A program made the translations under genes and the position numbers. From CAYFXE01 sp964347035 (lineage in GTDB: Bacteria; Acidobacteriota; Aminicenantia; Aminicenantales; Aminicenantaceae): 62,696 bases of DNA. Where the stretch lies: the NCBI GenBank assembly GCA_964347035.1, contig CAYFXE010000019.1:1-62696 (forward strand), written 5' to 3'. This document shows, one piece after another, positions 1 to 10,842 of the stretch. How positions within the stretch are numbered: the stretch's first letter is position 1; the number at the start of each line of letters is the position of its first letter. The notes beneath the pieces are model-generated. The model saw only the letters and a program-made list of their open reading frames with translations, ran no database searches and was not told the DNA's origin.

Positions 1-2
1 AT

Positions 3-401
3 CCTTCCAAACCGACCGGCCGCAAACAGGGAGAAGGCCTCCCCGTTGATTATCCATACCTGATCGGAAAAGAAAGATTTTTACCCGGAATCGTCCCCAC
101 ACATTTCGCTCATACACAAGGGCAGTTTCTGTTGAGAGTCCACAATTTAAAACTCCACCCGAATGCTAAGGTGCCCCAAACAGATATGACATTCGAGGTT
201 GTCGATGATTACGATGTTTCCTACCAGGCTGTTCAGATACTTTCCATCAAGCCCTTCCAGAAAGAGCCTAATGTGTTTGAACTTCTTTTCGAGTACGAAA
301 TCAAAGAAATTCCCCCTGGCCGTTACCGATTGAAAGTCACCTTCACGGATACGTTGGCCCAGCAAACCTTATCCACTTCTTCCTCTTTTGTTTATAAATA
401 G
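3..401 (+). CDS. C-terminal part of an unidentified protein, cut by the window start
   Basis: The reading frame is open from base 3 to the TAG at 399-401, so this is the last 132 residues of a longer protein. It is rich in alternating hydrophobic and polar residues (for example the stretch PPGRYRLKVTFTD near the end), which suggests a beta-sandwich. It ends 89 bases before the 3' end of the convergent sulfatase-like gene. Secreted or periplasmic proteins of the VWFA-related or GWxTD type, common in this kind of genome, can end in such a domain, but no diagnostic motif is visible. The identity is left open. Confidence 0.6.
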   Translation, partial: PSKPTGRKQGEGLPVDYPYLIGKERFLPGIVPTHFAHTQGQFLLRVHNLKLHPNAKVPQTDMTFEVVDDYDVSYQAVQILSIKPFQKEPNVFELLFEYEIKEIPPGRYRLKVTFTDTLAQQTLSTSSSFVYK

Positions 402-490
402 CTCATCAGTTTTGTCCAAGCCCAATTATCGTTTTCTTTCCAGGCAGACTTTTTATGCTACTTTTTGTCTTTGGTTCTGGTTGGATGGTA

Positions 491-2689
491 TTACTTTATT
501 TTAGATCTAAAAAACGCAAGAGCCTGCTCGGCTCTTTTCCGGAGAGATACATCTCTCACCGACGATTGATTTAAAAATTTTTCCAAAAACAGCACGGCCT
601 CTGCATATTTCTCCAAATTTCCGTAAGAAAGACCCAACAGGAGATACGAATTCGGGTTGGAATGGAGTTCAACTTCCTTGGAGAGATATTTCACGGCCTG
701 CTCATAATCATTCTTAGAATAGTATATAATTCCCAAATTATTATAGATCATCGGATTATCAGGCATTTTCTCCCGTAGAATTTCATATTCTTTGATGGCT
801 TTCTCAAATTTTTTGGCACTTACGAGAGCTTGGGCATATTCAAGCCTCATTGTCCATTTAGAAGGAACAGCATAAACAGCCCTCTCCAAATAATGCAACA
901 TCTCGTCCGTCTTTCCGAGAGATTTGTTCAGCGAGACGAGAAAAAGCAAGGATTTGAGATGTTTAGGATGGAGGGTTAAAGCCGCTTCACTCGCTTTTAT
1001 CGCTTCATCAATCACGCCTTTCCCGTAATAGCACTTAGCCAACATGTAGTAGGAATCTATCCCGTCAGGATTTATTCTTAAAATTTCTGAGTATTCTTCA
1101 ATAGCCTTATCCCACTCCTTTCTGTCTTGGTAAATCTTCCCTAAAAAATGGTGAACCACTAAATTCTCTGGGTCTTGCTTCACTATTTCTCTTAGTATCT
1201 TTTCTCCTTCTTCTTGCTTCCCTTCTTTTTTGGCCATTTTAAATTTGTATAATTGATCTAATATAAAGATTCTGTCCTTGGGATCAGGACGTCTTTTTTG
1301 TCCGATATCAGAAGGAAGTGTCTCTGCCGAATATCCCAGGGCTCTTAATTTTTCTTGCTCTTCAGGAGTTAACTCTCTTATGGAGGGTTTCTGCTCTGAA
1401 GTTGTCGCTTTCTCTAGTTTTTTTAATTTGTTGTTAAGGTCTGAAGCTATCTTATTTTTACTTCCAATAAGATTCTCTTTCTCCAGAGGATCATTTTTTA
1501 AATCATACAGCTCGGGTTTAGGAGCTAGGATATATTTCCATTCATTCGTCCTGATGGATCTTAGATCTGACCATCCATAAGAGAGAAGGGGATGATAGGT
1601 CTCGGCATAAGATTCTTCAATTTTTTTTATCCTCTTGCCTTCGACAAGAGGAACAAGACTCACTCCCTGACAGAACTTCGGAATATCTATTTTGAGAATG
1701 TCCAAAATAGTTGGGAATATATCGATGGTCCTGGCTTGTTTGTCGATCACGACTCCTCTAGGAATAATCTCAGGAGCGTGAAGAATCAAAGGAACTTTTA
1801 AAGTTGTATCATAAAGAAAAATCCCATGGGTATGTTCCCCATGATCCAATAAATCCTCTCCGTGGTCCCCTACGACGATGATCAATGTCTTATGATAAAT
1901 CTTCCTCTCTTCGAGCAAGCGGATTAATTTTCCCACATAGACATCAGTATAAGCAATCTCACCTTCATAGGGCCTGGTCTCATACCTCATATCAAATGGA
2001 GGTGGTGGAGTATAAGGATCATGTGGATCAAAATAATGTACCCAAACAAAAAATTTTTGATCATGGTATTTCTCTAACCATCTCGCTGCTGAATTATAGA
2101 CTTCCTCCGCTGTTCTCTCCTTGACTGAGTAATCAGGAGTTATGAATTCATCGTCATAATCATCAAATCCTTGACTCAACCCATACTGAGAATCTAAAAC
2201 ATAGGCTCCAACAAAGGCTGATGTCAGATAATCTTGGGTTCTCATTATCTCTGCTAAAGTCGTAAAATCGTCACTTAAATAATAGGGCCCATTGCCTTTG
2301 ATTTGATGGTAGGTGGGGTTTGTTCCCGTTAAGATGGAGGCGTGGGAGGGAAGAGTCAACGGGACTTGACAGACGGCATTGGTAAATCTTGTTCCCCCAT
2401 AGGCTAATGAGTCTAAGTTTGGTGTTTCGATGTCGTAGCCGCTGTATCCGACTCTATCCGCTCTTATGGTATCGATGGTGATTAAGAGCACATTCAAATC
2501 CTGTCTCTTCCTCACTTTATCTTTTGAAAAGAGATTATTCGTGAAGAAAATGGACATCCCTAGAATTAATAAGACAGGAATAAAGCTTGCCGCCGTCTTT
2601 TTCGCTCCTCTCCGAGAGGCTCTTATCCCTTTCTTTTCAGAAAGCACTTTCTTTCTCTTCTTATTTAATGAATGAACTTTGTTTGCCAA
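491..2689 (-). CDS. Membrane-anchored sulfatase-like hydrolase/transferase with C-terminal TPRs (paralogue 1)
   Basis: The 732-residue protein has a basic N-terminus, one membrane segment (about residues 36-54), an alkaline-phosphatase-superfamily sulfatase-like domain (about 64-400) and TPRs (about 475-725). Visible metal-site elements are D73 in LLITIDTIRADRVG, D275-H276 in GDHGE and H288 in EHTHG; K298 lies in TTLKVPL. At the nucleophile position the family pattern C/S-x-P-S-R is replaced by T112-L-P-S-H116, so formylglycine cannot form there. The substrate is unknown. Thr is the nucleophile in LtaS- and EptA-type transferases of the same superfamily, so a phospho-ester or phospho-transfer role is as likely as a sulfatase one. 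It is the last gene of a four-paralogue run, 15 bases after paralogue 2. Confidence 0.85.
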   Translation of the reverse strand: MANKVHSLNKKRKKVLSEKKGIRASRRGAKKTAASFIPVLLILGMSIFFTNNLFSKDKVRKRQDLNVLLITIDTIRADRVGYSGYDIETPNLDSLAYGGTRFTNAVCQVPLTLPSHASILTGTNPTYHQIKGNGPYYLSDDFTTLAEIMRTQDYLTSAFVGAYVLDSQYGLSQGFDDYDDEFITPDYSVKERTAEEVYNSAARWLEKYHDQKFFVWVHYFDPHDPYTPPPPFDMRYETRPYEGEIAYTDVYVGKLIRLLEERKIYHKTLIIVVGDHGEDLLDHGEHTHGIFLYDTTLKVPLILHAPEIIPRGVVIDKQARTIDIFPTILDILKIDIPKFCQGVSLVPLVEGKRIKKIEESYAETYHPLLSYGWSDLRSIRTNEWKYILAPKPELYDLKNDPLEKENLIGSKNKIASDLNNKLKKLEKATTSEQKPSIRELTPEEQEKLRALGYSAETLPSDIGQKRRPDPKDRIFILDQLYKFKMAKKEGKQEEGEKILREIVKQDPENLVVHHFLGKIYQDRKEWDKAIEEYSEILRINPDGIDSYYMLAKCYYGKGVIDEAIKASEAALTLHPKHLKSLLFLVSLNKSLGKTDEMLHYLERAVYAVPSKWTMRLEYAQALVSAKKFEKAIKEYEILREKMPDNPMIYNNLGIIYYSKNDYEQAVKYLSKEVELHSNPNSYLLLGLSYGNLEKYAEAVLFLEKFLNQSSVRDVSLRKRAEQALAFFRSKIK

Positions 2690-2704
2690 GATATCTTATC
2701 CTTC

Positions 2705-4937
2705 CTATTTCGTTTGTTTTTCCCACTGAGCCAATTTCTGTTGAACCATTCGTTTTCTTGGTGTGTCGCCTTCAGGGGTTGTCCGTAAATACGCCTGCAG
2801 ATAACGACTCGCTTCCTCTATTCTTCCCTTTCTTTCTAATGCTATCCCCAGATTAAAAAAGGCGAGAGCCGTAGGACGCAATTCGATCGCTCTTTTTAGA
2901 TTTTCTATAGACTTATCTAAATCTCCCAAGTTTCCATAAGTAATGCCAAGATTCTGATAGACGCGGAAATCTTCCGGATATGTGGCTCTCATCCTGTTAT
3001 AGACCTCTACTGCTTCTTGAGTTCTTCCAGAAAGGGCTAAGATACGGGCATAATCTAAAAGAAGAAGCTTATTTTCCGGCTCTATGCTTAGGGCTTTTTG
3101 TAAGTATTCTAAAGCCTTCTCGTTTTCCCCCAGACGATCATAGATGAATCCGGCCAGACTCAGAGCATTAAAATGTCTATCATTCAGGGCAAGTATGGCC
3201 TGGCACTCATTCAAGCCTTCTTGGTATTTTCCCAGCTGGACTGCTGTTTTGACCAAACCATCATGGAGAGGAATATTTTCTGGCACAGCCGCCACTCCCT
3301 GCTTGAAGATGTCATAAGCATCTTGAAGCCTATGAGACTTCAGGTATAATCCTCCTAGAAATAAATAATGAAGTGAGCAATGAGGATCCATCATGATCCC
3401 CTTCTGGTAAAGCTCCTCGGCTTTTTCATCCTCACCCCTTCGCTGCAGGCCTCTTGCTACCTGTAATGTATACCATATATCTATTTTATCTTTAGGGTCC
3501 GGAAAATCAAAAGACACATTTTCCTTTTGGGTGCTATCGATGACGTATCCTAGAGCCATTAATTTTTCTCTCTCTTCAGATGACAACTCTCTTCGGGATT
3601 GGATTTTTGAAGAGAACTTATCGATGAGACTGTCCAATTCTTTTTGCATTCTTGAGACTGTCTGCTTTTCTTCCTGGTATAGATTGTGCCCTTCCTCTGG
3701 ATCTTTCTTCATATCGTATAATTCTGGCTTGGGAGCATCGATAAACTTCATCCTTCCATCCACAATACCCCTCAAGCCTGACCAACGGAACATCTCCTGA
3801 GGGTGTAATGTTTCAATATAGGAGACTAAATCATTCTTCCGCTTTCCCTCAATCAAGGGAATGAGACTTTCCCCCTGAACTTCTTCTGAGATGGACATAC
3901 CTAAAAGATCCAGAACAGTCGGGAAAACATCGATCAATCTCGCCTGAGAGGTTATAACCTTTTGAGAAGGAAGATTCTGGGGAGCATAGAAGATGAGAGG
4001 GACTTTTAAAGTCGAGTTGTACAGAAAAAGGCCATGATCAATCTCTTTATGATCTCCTAATCCTTCTCCATGATCACTGACAACGACAACCAATGTATTC
4101 TCAAGAACATTCCTTTTTTTCAGCAGATCGATAACCTCACCCACATAAAAATCCGTGTAAGCAACTTCCCCATCATAGGGATCAGAGAACTGCTCTTTAA
4201 AAGGAGAGGGAGGATCATAAGGCAAGTGAGGATCATAGTAATGAATCCAAACAAAAAACTTGTTTTGAAAATTTTTCTCAAACCATTCCTTAAAAGAACG
4301 AAAAACCTCCTCAGCTCTTCTCTCTGAATCAAAGGTCTTAAATTTCTCTTCTTCTTTGAATTCATCATCATACAGTTCGAATCCCTGGTCCAAGCCAAAA
4401 CGAGAATCCACGGGAAAAGCGCCGATAAAAGCGGCTGTTTTATATTCTTTTGCCTTGAATCGTTCAGCTAATGTTTCAAATCTTTTATCCAAATAATAAG
4501 CCCCGTTATCCCGGACTTGATGATAGTGGGGATAAAGCCCGGTAAAGATGGAGACGTGCGAAGGCAGAGTCAGCGGAGCCTGACAGACTGTATTCTCAAA
4601 TTTTACGCCCATCTTAGCTAATTCNNNNNNNNNNACGGGGTGTCTGTGCTTTGTTATACCCATAACAACCTACTCTATCTGCTCTGAGAGTATCGAGGGT
4701 GATGATGAGGACATTAAGGTTTTCTGCCCTTTGAACTTCACTCTTAGACCGCAGGAAATAAAAGAGCAGAAAGCCGACCAAAACAATTAAGAAAGGAATA
4801 AAGTATAAAATGAGTTTTTTCTGTTTTTTAGAAGAAGTTTTTCCTTTAACCTCTGGCTTTTCCTGAAAAGATTTCTTTTCGATTTGGGCGGCTGCAGCAG
4901 CCATTTTCTTCCGTCTTTTTCTTTTCTTTTTTGCCAT
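2705..4937 (-). CDS. Membrane-anchored sulfatase-like protein with TPRs (paralogue 2), interrupted by an assembly gap
   Basis: Two frames are separated by ten Ns at 4625-4634. The upstream part holds a Lys/Arg-rich N-terminus, a membrane segment (about residues 42-62) and the first metal motif NVLIITLDTLRADRVG, ending in NKAQTPR. The downstream part resumes at ELAKMGVKFE and carries PLTLPSHVSIFTG, SDHGEG and C-terminal TPRs. The paralogues read TP-xxD-x-LA here, so six bases are missing; with six instead of ten the whole span is an intact frame of 742 residues. Like its neighbours it has Thr and His in place of the sulfatase Cys/Ser and Arg. It starts 79 bases after paralogue 3 ends. Confidence 0.85.
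4625..4634. other. Assembly gap (10 N) inside sulfatase-like paralogue 2
   Basis: Ten Ns join two contigs. The flanking ends share no overlap. Comparison with the paralogues predicts six missing bases (two codons, probably Leu-Asp in TPR-LD-ELAKMG), so the apparent frameshift comes from the placeholder length. Confidence 0.9.
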
Positions 4938-5016
4938 GTCTTTTCTTCAATAGCTCACTAATATATTAGTATAACAGACTGAGTTAAGACTTTGAATATG
5001 CCCCACTGGATTGATC

Positions 5017-7558
5017 TTAACGAGTACCTTTTTTTATTCGCAATATGAGTTCTCTTACCTTTTCCTTATCCTTTGCATACTTTTTTTCAGGAGCACTATC
5101 CACAAACTGTTCTAAGTATTTAAGAGCCTCTTCGAATCTATCCATTTGTGTTAAGAGAATCCCTAAATTGTACAAAGCATCGTGTTGCTCTTCATCGTTC
5201 TCGACAGCCTCCTTCCAGTTCTCCACAGCCAACTCCTTCTTCCCCTCCGTGGCATAAATAATCCCTAGACCGTTGTAAGGGCCCCCTAATGTCGGGTCGG
5301 ATTCGATCGCCTCCTGAAATTGTATCTTCGCTAAATCATACTTTTTCATCTCCAAATAAACAGAACCAAGGTTGTTGTAAGCACTGGCATGACTCTTATC
5401 CAAGGAAATGACTTTATTAAAAAAACCGACGGCTTTATCGTACTGACCAGAATGCCAGTAATATATCCCTAGATAATTTAAAGCCTCTGGATCATCAGGG
5501 TTCCTCTCAATGGCCATTCTTAATACCTCGGAGGAACGTTCATATTGATCTGTCTTTTGCAAATACTGCGTCAACTTGTTCAAAATCTTTGCGTTTTTTA
5601 TATCTGAAGCGACCGCATTCTCGAGGACCTCGATGGCCTTATTCCATTGCTCCGTTTTCTCATAAAGAGTTGAAAGCGCTAAATAAGATAAATCATAAGC
5701 AGGTTCCTGTTTGATCATATCATTTAAAATATCAGCGGCTTTCTTATATTCTTTACTGGCAATCAATGTCTCAGCGTATTCTAATTTTATCTCTAAATTG
5801 GTTGAGTCGACATCAAGAGCTCGTTCCAAATAACCGAGGGACTCCTCCGCTTGATCCAATGATTTGTGCATTGAAGCCAAAAAAAGTAAGGACTTTAGAT
5901 AGTTAGGGTGTAAATCAAGAATGATTTTAGCTATATCCATCGCTCTTGCAATTTCATTCATTTCAAAATAGCTGACAGCCAGATGATGATAAGAATCCAC
6001 ATCAGTACTGTTTGCCCTTACGGCTTCCTCAAGAACTTCGATCGCTTTATTCCATTCCTTCCTTTTCTGGTAGATGTTGGCCAATGATCGCAGAACCAAC
6101 GGATTCTGCGGATCCTGCCTTCTGATCTCAAGGAATGTCTTTTCGGCTTCCCCCAGATGGCCCTGTCTGAAAAAATTGACTCCCTGAGAGACATCACTGA
6201 TCGTCGAAATCATATCCTTTGGATCCGGCCGAATCCTCGAATCTTCTGGGACTCTTCCTGCGATATAGCCTAAGGCCATCAATTTTTCCTGGGCTTCCTG
6301 GCTGAGTTCTCTGACCGTTGATTTCTGTGGAAGAGAGATTTCTTTTTCTGATTTTTCTAATCTTCTCTTTAAATCCAGAGCCACTCCTCCTTTGGCAGCT
6401 AACACATTCTTCAGCTCTCCTGGATCATCTTTGAGATTATACAACTCAGGCTTTGGAGCCTGAATATACTTCCAATCCTCTGTCCGGATGGCTTTGAGTT
6501 CAGACCAGCCGTTGGAAATGAGGGGAAAATAAGTCTCAGCATAGGACTCTAGGCTTAGTTTTTTTCCCTGGATGAGGGGAATGAGACTCTTGCCCTGAAC
6601 AAACTTGGGGATATTTATTTTTATTATATCTAAGATCGTCGGCATGATATCTATCGTTCTCACCTGTTGGTTAATCAGAGTCTTTCCTGGAATGATCCCA
6701 GGGCAGTTAAAGATCAAGGGAACTCTTAAAGTCGTATCATACAGGAAGATGCCGTGACCTGGCTCTTTATGTTCCATTAGATCTTCTCCGTGGTCACCAA
6801 CAACGACGATCAAGGTTTTCTGCCAAATATTCATCTCGTCGAGAAGCGAACTCAATCTACCGACATAGACATCGGTATAGGCAATCTCTCCGTCATAGGG
6901 CTTATCTTTGTATTCCTGATCAAAAGGGGGAGGAGGAATATAGGGATCGTGAGGGTCATAATAATGAATCCAGATAAAGAATTTCTTTTTATGGTTCTCT
7001 CTAAGCCAGGAATCTGCTGAGGCGAACACTGCTTCAGCCAATCTCTGAGGACCATGCGGCTGGAGGTATTCCGGAGTGTTATAGTTATCATCATAAAGGT
7101 CGAATCCCTGGTCTAAACCGAACTGGGAATCAACAGGAAATGCACCGACGAAGGCGGCTGTCTGGTATTCGTTCTTTTTGAGCATCTCTGTCAGTGTCAT
7201 CATCTCTGTATTCAAATAATAAGGCCCGTTGTTCTTTATTCCATGGTAAGGAGGATTCGTTCCTGTTAAAATCGAAGCATGAGAAGGGAGGGTTAGAGGG
7301 ACCTGACAAACGGCGTTTAAAAAGGCGGCTCCGCCAGAAGCGAGCGAGTCAAGATAAGGTGTTTTTATATCATAGCCGCTGTATCCAACTCTATCCGCCC
7401 TTATAGTATCTATAGNNNNNNNNNNGCAGGACGTTTAAATCTTTTTGTTTTTTAACTTCGTTCACCAGTGATGGACCAGAAAAAAGTGGACCCGCGACAA
7501 TGGCCAGAATTAAAATGGAAATCCAGTAGAATGATTTCTTTGATACTACTGCAGACAC
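5017..7558 (-). CDS. Membrane-anchored sulfatase-like protein with TPRs (paralogue 3), interrupted by an assembly gap
   Basis: The frame continues well upstream of the first ATG at 7215. Reading back gives NGPYYLN, then VPLTLPSHASILTG, then IDTIRADRVGYSGYD up to the Ns at 7416-7425. Beyond the gap the frame resumes as KKQKDLNVL, preceded by a hydrophobic anchor (FYWISILILAIVAG). An in-frame TGA lies just upstream, leaving GTG at 7556-7558 as the start, nine bases after the stop of paralogue 4. Restoring LLIT across the gap needs six bases, giving an intact 845-residue protein. This is the longest TPR tail of the four, with roughly ten or more repeats. T-L-P-S-H again replaces the C/S-x-P-S-R motif. 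The short spacing suggests translational coupling to paralogue 4. Confidence 0.83.
7416..7425. other. Assembly gap (10 N) inside sulfatase-like paralogue 3
   Basis: On the minus strand the left side ends within NVL plus one base of a Leu codon, and the right side begins with the last two bases of the Thr codon in ITIDTIR. The conserved LLITIDT motif therefore predicts exactly six missing bases. Confidence 0.9.
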
Positions 7559-7567
7559 GGTTCTATT

Positions 7568-9781
7568 TCATCGGATATTTTTTTTTATCCGGGCTACGAG
7601 TTCTTTCATCTTGGCTATATCGTCTTTATACTTGTGGGGGGGAGCTGTCTGAATAAACCGGTCCAGAAAATCGATGGCTTCCTCGAAACGATCCATCTTT
7701 GTTAATAAAATTCCTAAGTTATACATGGCATCGTACTGCTGGCTGTCCAACTCAACGGCTTTTTTCCAGTTCTCGACGGCGGCTAAATTATCTCCTCTGT
7801 CGGCAGAGATCACTCCTAATCCATTGTAAGGTCCTGCCAATCGAGAGTCATACTTCAAGGCTCTCCTGAATTGTTCGCTCGCCAATTCATACCGTTTCTG
7901 ACTCAGATAAACAGAACCAAGGTTGTTGTAGGCACTGGCGTAGCCACTATCCAAGTCGATGAGCTTTTCGAGAACGGCGATAGCCTCATCATACTGGCCT
8001 GAGCGCCAGAAACAGATTCCGAGATAGTTCATGGCTTCTGCATGGTTTGGATCCTCTTCCAGGACTAATTGGAGAACCTGTATAGATCTTTTGAACTGAT
8101 CTGTCTCCTGGAGATAAATACCTAATTTGGCCATCAACTCCAGTCTATTGTTGAGATTCAGGGCTAATCCCTTTTCCAATGTCTGTATCGCCTTCTCCAT
8201 CTGACCCTTTTCACGGTAAACAAAAGAGAGCTGAGAATAGGTCAACCCCATGCTGGGACGACGCTTGATAACCTCAGTGAATAACGCTATGGCCCGGGCA
8301 GGATTTCCCTGAAGGTATTCATCTATCGCCTTATGGGTCATGTTATCCAATCCAATCAGTTTTTTGGGATCATCTTCCTGGGTATAGGTTCTTTTCAAGG
8401 GCCTTTGGCTTGAGCTGCTGACATAGCCCAGAGCTCGCAATTTTTCTAAAGTCTCAGCATCCTCTCTTATTCTTCCGGTTTCCTTGGATATCTCGGTCGA
8501 ATATTTTTTAATAAGATCATGAAGTCTTTCGTTTAACTCCTTAACGACAGACTTCTCTTTTCCAGCTAAATTGTTTCCCTCTCGGTAATCAGATTCAACA
8601 TCATACAGCTCTTCTATCGGGAGATCAATGTACTTGAATCGATCTGATAGTACTCCCTGAAGAGGGGCCCAATCGCGATTGAGATGAGCTGTCATGGCCT
8701 CAAAATAACAATCCTCTGCTTTTCCCTTGCTCGGATTCCTTATTAAGGGAACGAGAGAACGTCCTTGAACCTGTTTCGGGCTTTTTAACTCCACAATGTC
8801 TAAAATCGTAGGCATGATATCAATATGCCGGACTCTCCGGCTTATCTTTTTTGGCTCTGGGAATAATCTTGGTTGATAAATAATCAGGGGAATGTGCAGA
8901 GTGGTGTTATAGGCAAAAACCCCATGGGTGGGTTCCTGATGATCTCCCAAGCCTTCGCCATGGTCAGAAGTGATAACCACCAGAGTTTCTTCTTCGAGTT
9001 CCAGTTTTCTAAGGAATTCAAACAAATTCCCAAGCGCATAATCCGTGTAGGCCACTTCACCAGCATAGAAATCGGCTGGATATTTTTCTTTGAATGATGG
9101 AGGAGGATTATAAGGAGCATGGGGATCGAAGAGATGGACCCAGCAAAACCAGCGGTTTTTTCTATTCTGATTTACCCATTCAACCGCGTTTTTTATAACA
9201 TCCTTGCCTCGGCGTTCGACGAATGAAAAATCATTCTGGGCTGTGGTATCCCCATAGAAATCATCGTAAAGATCAAATCCTTGATCGAGGCCAAACCGCT
9301 CGTCAAGAGGAAAGGCCCCGATGAAGGCTCCTGTTCTATATCCCTCCTGTTTGAGGACTTCAGACAGAGTTATGGCGTCCTCATCCAAACGAAAACCCGC
9401 GTTATCCTGGACGCCATGATAGAGAGGATAGGTTCCTGTCAGGATATTTATATGGGAAGGCAGAGTGACCACGTTGTGGGCGAAAGCCTGCTCGAACAGA
9501 ATCCCTTTCTCGGCCAATCGGTCAACATGGGGCGTGCTCACCCTATCGCTTCCATAACAGCTCAGATAATCGGCTCGGAGTGTGTCGATAGTAACGAGAA
9601 GAATATTCAAAGAAGGACGTTCTGAAGCCGCAGATAAAACATTTGATGCTGAACGGTTCAAACTCGTCCCAAGTCCGAGGACGAAAAGAACCATGCCGAC
9701 GAGAATGAAAAAACGAAAAGGCGAAATTCCTTTAAGATAATTCTCTTTCAACACTGGAGTATGTCGAACTGTCTCTTTCAT
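7568..9781 (-). CDS. Membrane-anchored sulfatase-like protein with TPRs (paralogue 4)
   Basis: The 737-residue protein has a membrane anchor at about residues 23-41, a sulfatase-like domain (about 58-410) and TPRs (about 490-735) that closely resemble those of paralogue 3. Metal-site motifs are ILLVTIDTLRADYLS and TSDHGEGLGDH. The nucleophile region reads V-T106-L-P-S-H110, so Thr and His replace Cys/Ser and Arg. The enzyme head should face the periplasm or outside, with the TPR tail probably on the same side. It follows the secreted TPR protein by 69 bases and is the first of the four paralogues to be transcribed. Confidence 0.86.
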   Translation of the reverse strand: MKETVRHTPVLKENYLKGISPFRFFILVGMVLFVLGLGTSLNRSASNVLSAASERPSLNILLVTIDTLRADYLSCYGSDRVSTPHVDRLAEKGILFEQAFAHNVVTLPSHINILTGTYPLYHGVQDNAGFRLDEDAITLSEVLKQEGYRTGAFIGAFPLDERFGLDQGFDLYDDFYGDTTAQNDFSFVERRGKDVIKNAVEWVNQNRKNRWFCWVHLFDPHAPYNPPPSFKEKYPADFYAGEVAYTDYALGNLFEFLRKLELEEETLVVITSDHGEGLGDHQEPTHGVFAYNTTLHIPLIIYQPRLFPEPKKISRRVRHIDIMPTILDIVELKSPKQVQGRSLVPLIRNPSKGKAEDCYFEAMTAHLNRDWAPLQGVLSDRFKYIDLPIEELYDVESDYREGNNLAGKEKSVVKELNERLHDLIKKYSTEISKETGRIREDAETLEKLRALGYVSSSSQRPLKRTYTQEDDPKKLIGLDNMTHKAIDEYLQGNPARAIALFTEVIKRRPSMGLTYSQLSFVYREKGQMEKAIQTLEKGLALNLNNRLELMAKLGIYLQETDQFKRSIQVLQLVLEEDPNHAEAMNYLGICFWRSGQYDEAIAVLEKLIDLDSGYASAYNNLGSVYLSQKRYELASEQFRRALKYDSRLAGPYNGLGVISADRGDNLAAVENWKKAVELDSQQYDAMYNLGILLTKMDRFEEAIDFLDRFIQTAPPHKYKDDIAKMKELVARIKKNIR

Positions 9782-9850
9782 ATCTTTTCTCTGTTCTTGT
9801 CAAGCTAGATTTCTTTCAATGCTCGTGTATCTAAAGATTCCCTATGACCA

Positions 9851-10819
9851 TTACGAAGCAGGCTTAGTTGACTCTACCTCTTTCTCTAGATATTTCAGCA
9901 TCTGTCTTGCTGTTTCGGCTTTCTCTGAATCAGGAGCGAGCTCAAGAAATTTTTTAAAGCTTTCCTTGGCTTTTTCCTTTTCGTTCAAATTCAGGTAGCA
10001 CAGTCCCAACTGATAATACGAATCGGATAAGTTTGGATCAAGGCCGACGGTTCTGTCATAGTATTCGATGGCTTTGCTTATATCCCCTTTATTGAAGAAA
10101 GACGTTCCAATATTATAAAAGGTAAGCGGATTCGTGATTTTTTCCATATCTATTTGATTGAAATAGCTCAATCCTTTCTCCAACTCATCCTTTTCTAAGT
10201 AAATATTCCCCATGGAAATCAAGACGTCTGTGGCTTCGGGTTCCTTTTCGAGCACCATTTCATAATGTTTTATAGCTGAATCATAGTCATCTAATTCATA
10301 ATAGGCGTTTCCGATGTTTTTATGAATCACGTACAGTTCGGGATTTTCTTGGAGTATATTCTGATATTCCCCGATGGCTTCCTTATATTTCTTCTGATCG
10401 AACAACTCATTTCCGGCTACTAAAAGCTCGGAAACTTTGTCCGTCACAATGCTTTTTTCCGTTCTTTTTAAGATAATTTCAATGGGCTTACCTCGTAAGA
10501 CTTCACTGACTGTTGTCGAAATCTGCTTTGGCTCATAGCCTTCGGCCATAAAATCGATGTTCCATGCCCCTCCCCGTATATTTGCGGCAGTCCATTTTCC
10601 TTTACTGTCCGTTAAAAACTCAATCTTGCCTCCGTACTGGACATGCTGGAGAATGACTTTGGTGTCAGGAATAGGCTGGCCATCCTCAGCGAGGACAACT
10701 CCCCGAAGCCGTCCTCTCCCCCTCCAATCCTGGCCAAAGGCCAGACTCGAAAGCACAATCAAGCCTAATAAGGTAGAAAGCCAGAGGTTTCTTCTCGGCA
10801 ATTTTTTTATCTTCGTCAT
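9851..10819 (-). CDS. Secreted TPR protein with an N-terminal carboxypeptidase-regulatory-like domain
   Basis: The 322-residue protein has a signal peptide (cleavage near residue 29, after SSLAFG), a beta-sandwich of the carboxypeptidase-regulatory type (about 36-115, beginning GRLRGVVLAEDGQPIPDTKV) and five to six TPRs (about 130-310). A close paralogue of the same layout lies at 22089-22994, also next to a TonB-dependent receptor gene. The repeats probably make it a periplasmic or outer-membrane-associated scaffold. It has its own promoter downstream of the receptor gene's terminator and leads into the four sulfatase-like genes, suggesting a shared pathway. No enzyme motif is visible. Confidence 0.82.
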   Translation of the reverse strand: MTKIKKLPRRNLWLSTLLGLIVLSSLAFGQDWRGRGRLRGVVLAEDGQPIPDTKVILQHVQYGGKIEFLTDSKGKWTAANIRGGAWNIDFMAEGYEPKQISTTVSEVLRGKPIEIILKRTEKSIVTDKVSELLVAGNELFDQKKYKEAIGEYQNILQENPELYVIHKNIGNAYYELDDYDSAIKHYEMVLEKEPEATDVLISMGNIYLEKDELEKGLSYFNQIDMEKITNPLTFYNIGTSFFNKGDISKAIEYYDRTVGLDPNLSDSYYQLGLCYLNLNEKEKAKESFKKFLELAPDSEKAETARQMLKYLEKEVESTKPAS

Positions 10820-10842
10820 CTTGTTCCTCCTCTCACAATAAA

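Noticed and set aside
2705..4937. Apparent frameshift splitting sulfatase-like paralogue 2
   Set aside because: Explained by the length of the N placeholder; six bases restore the frame.
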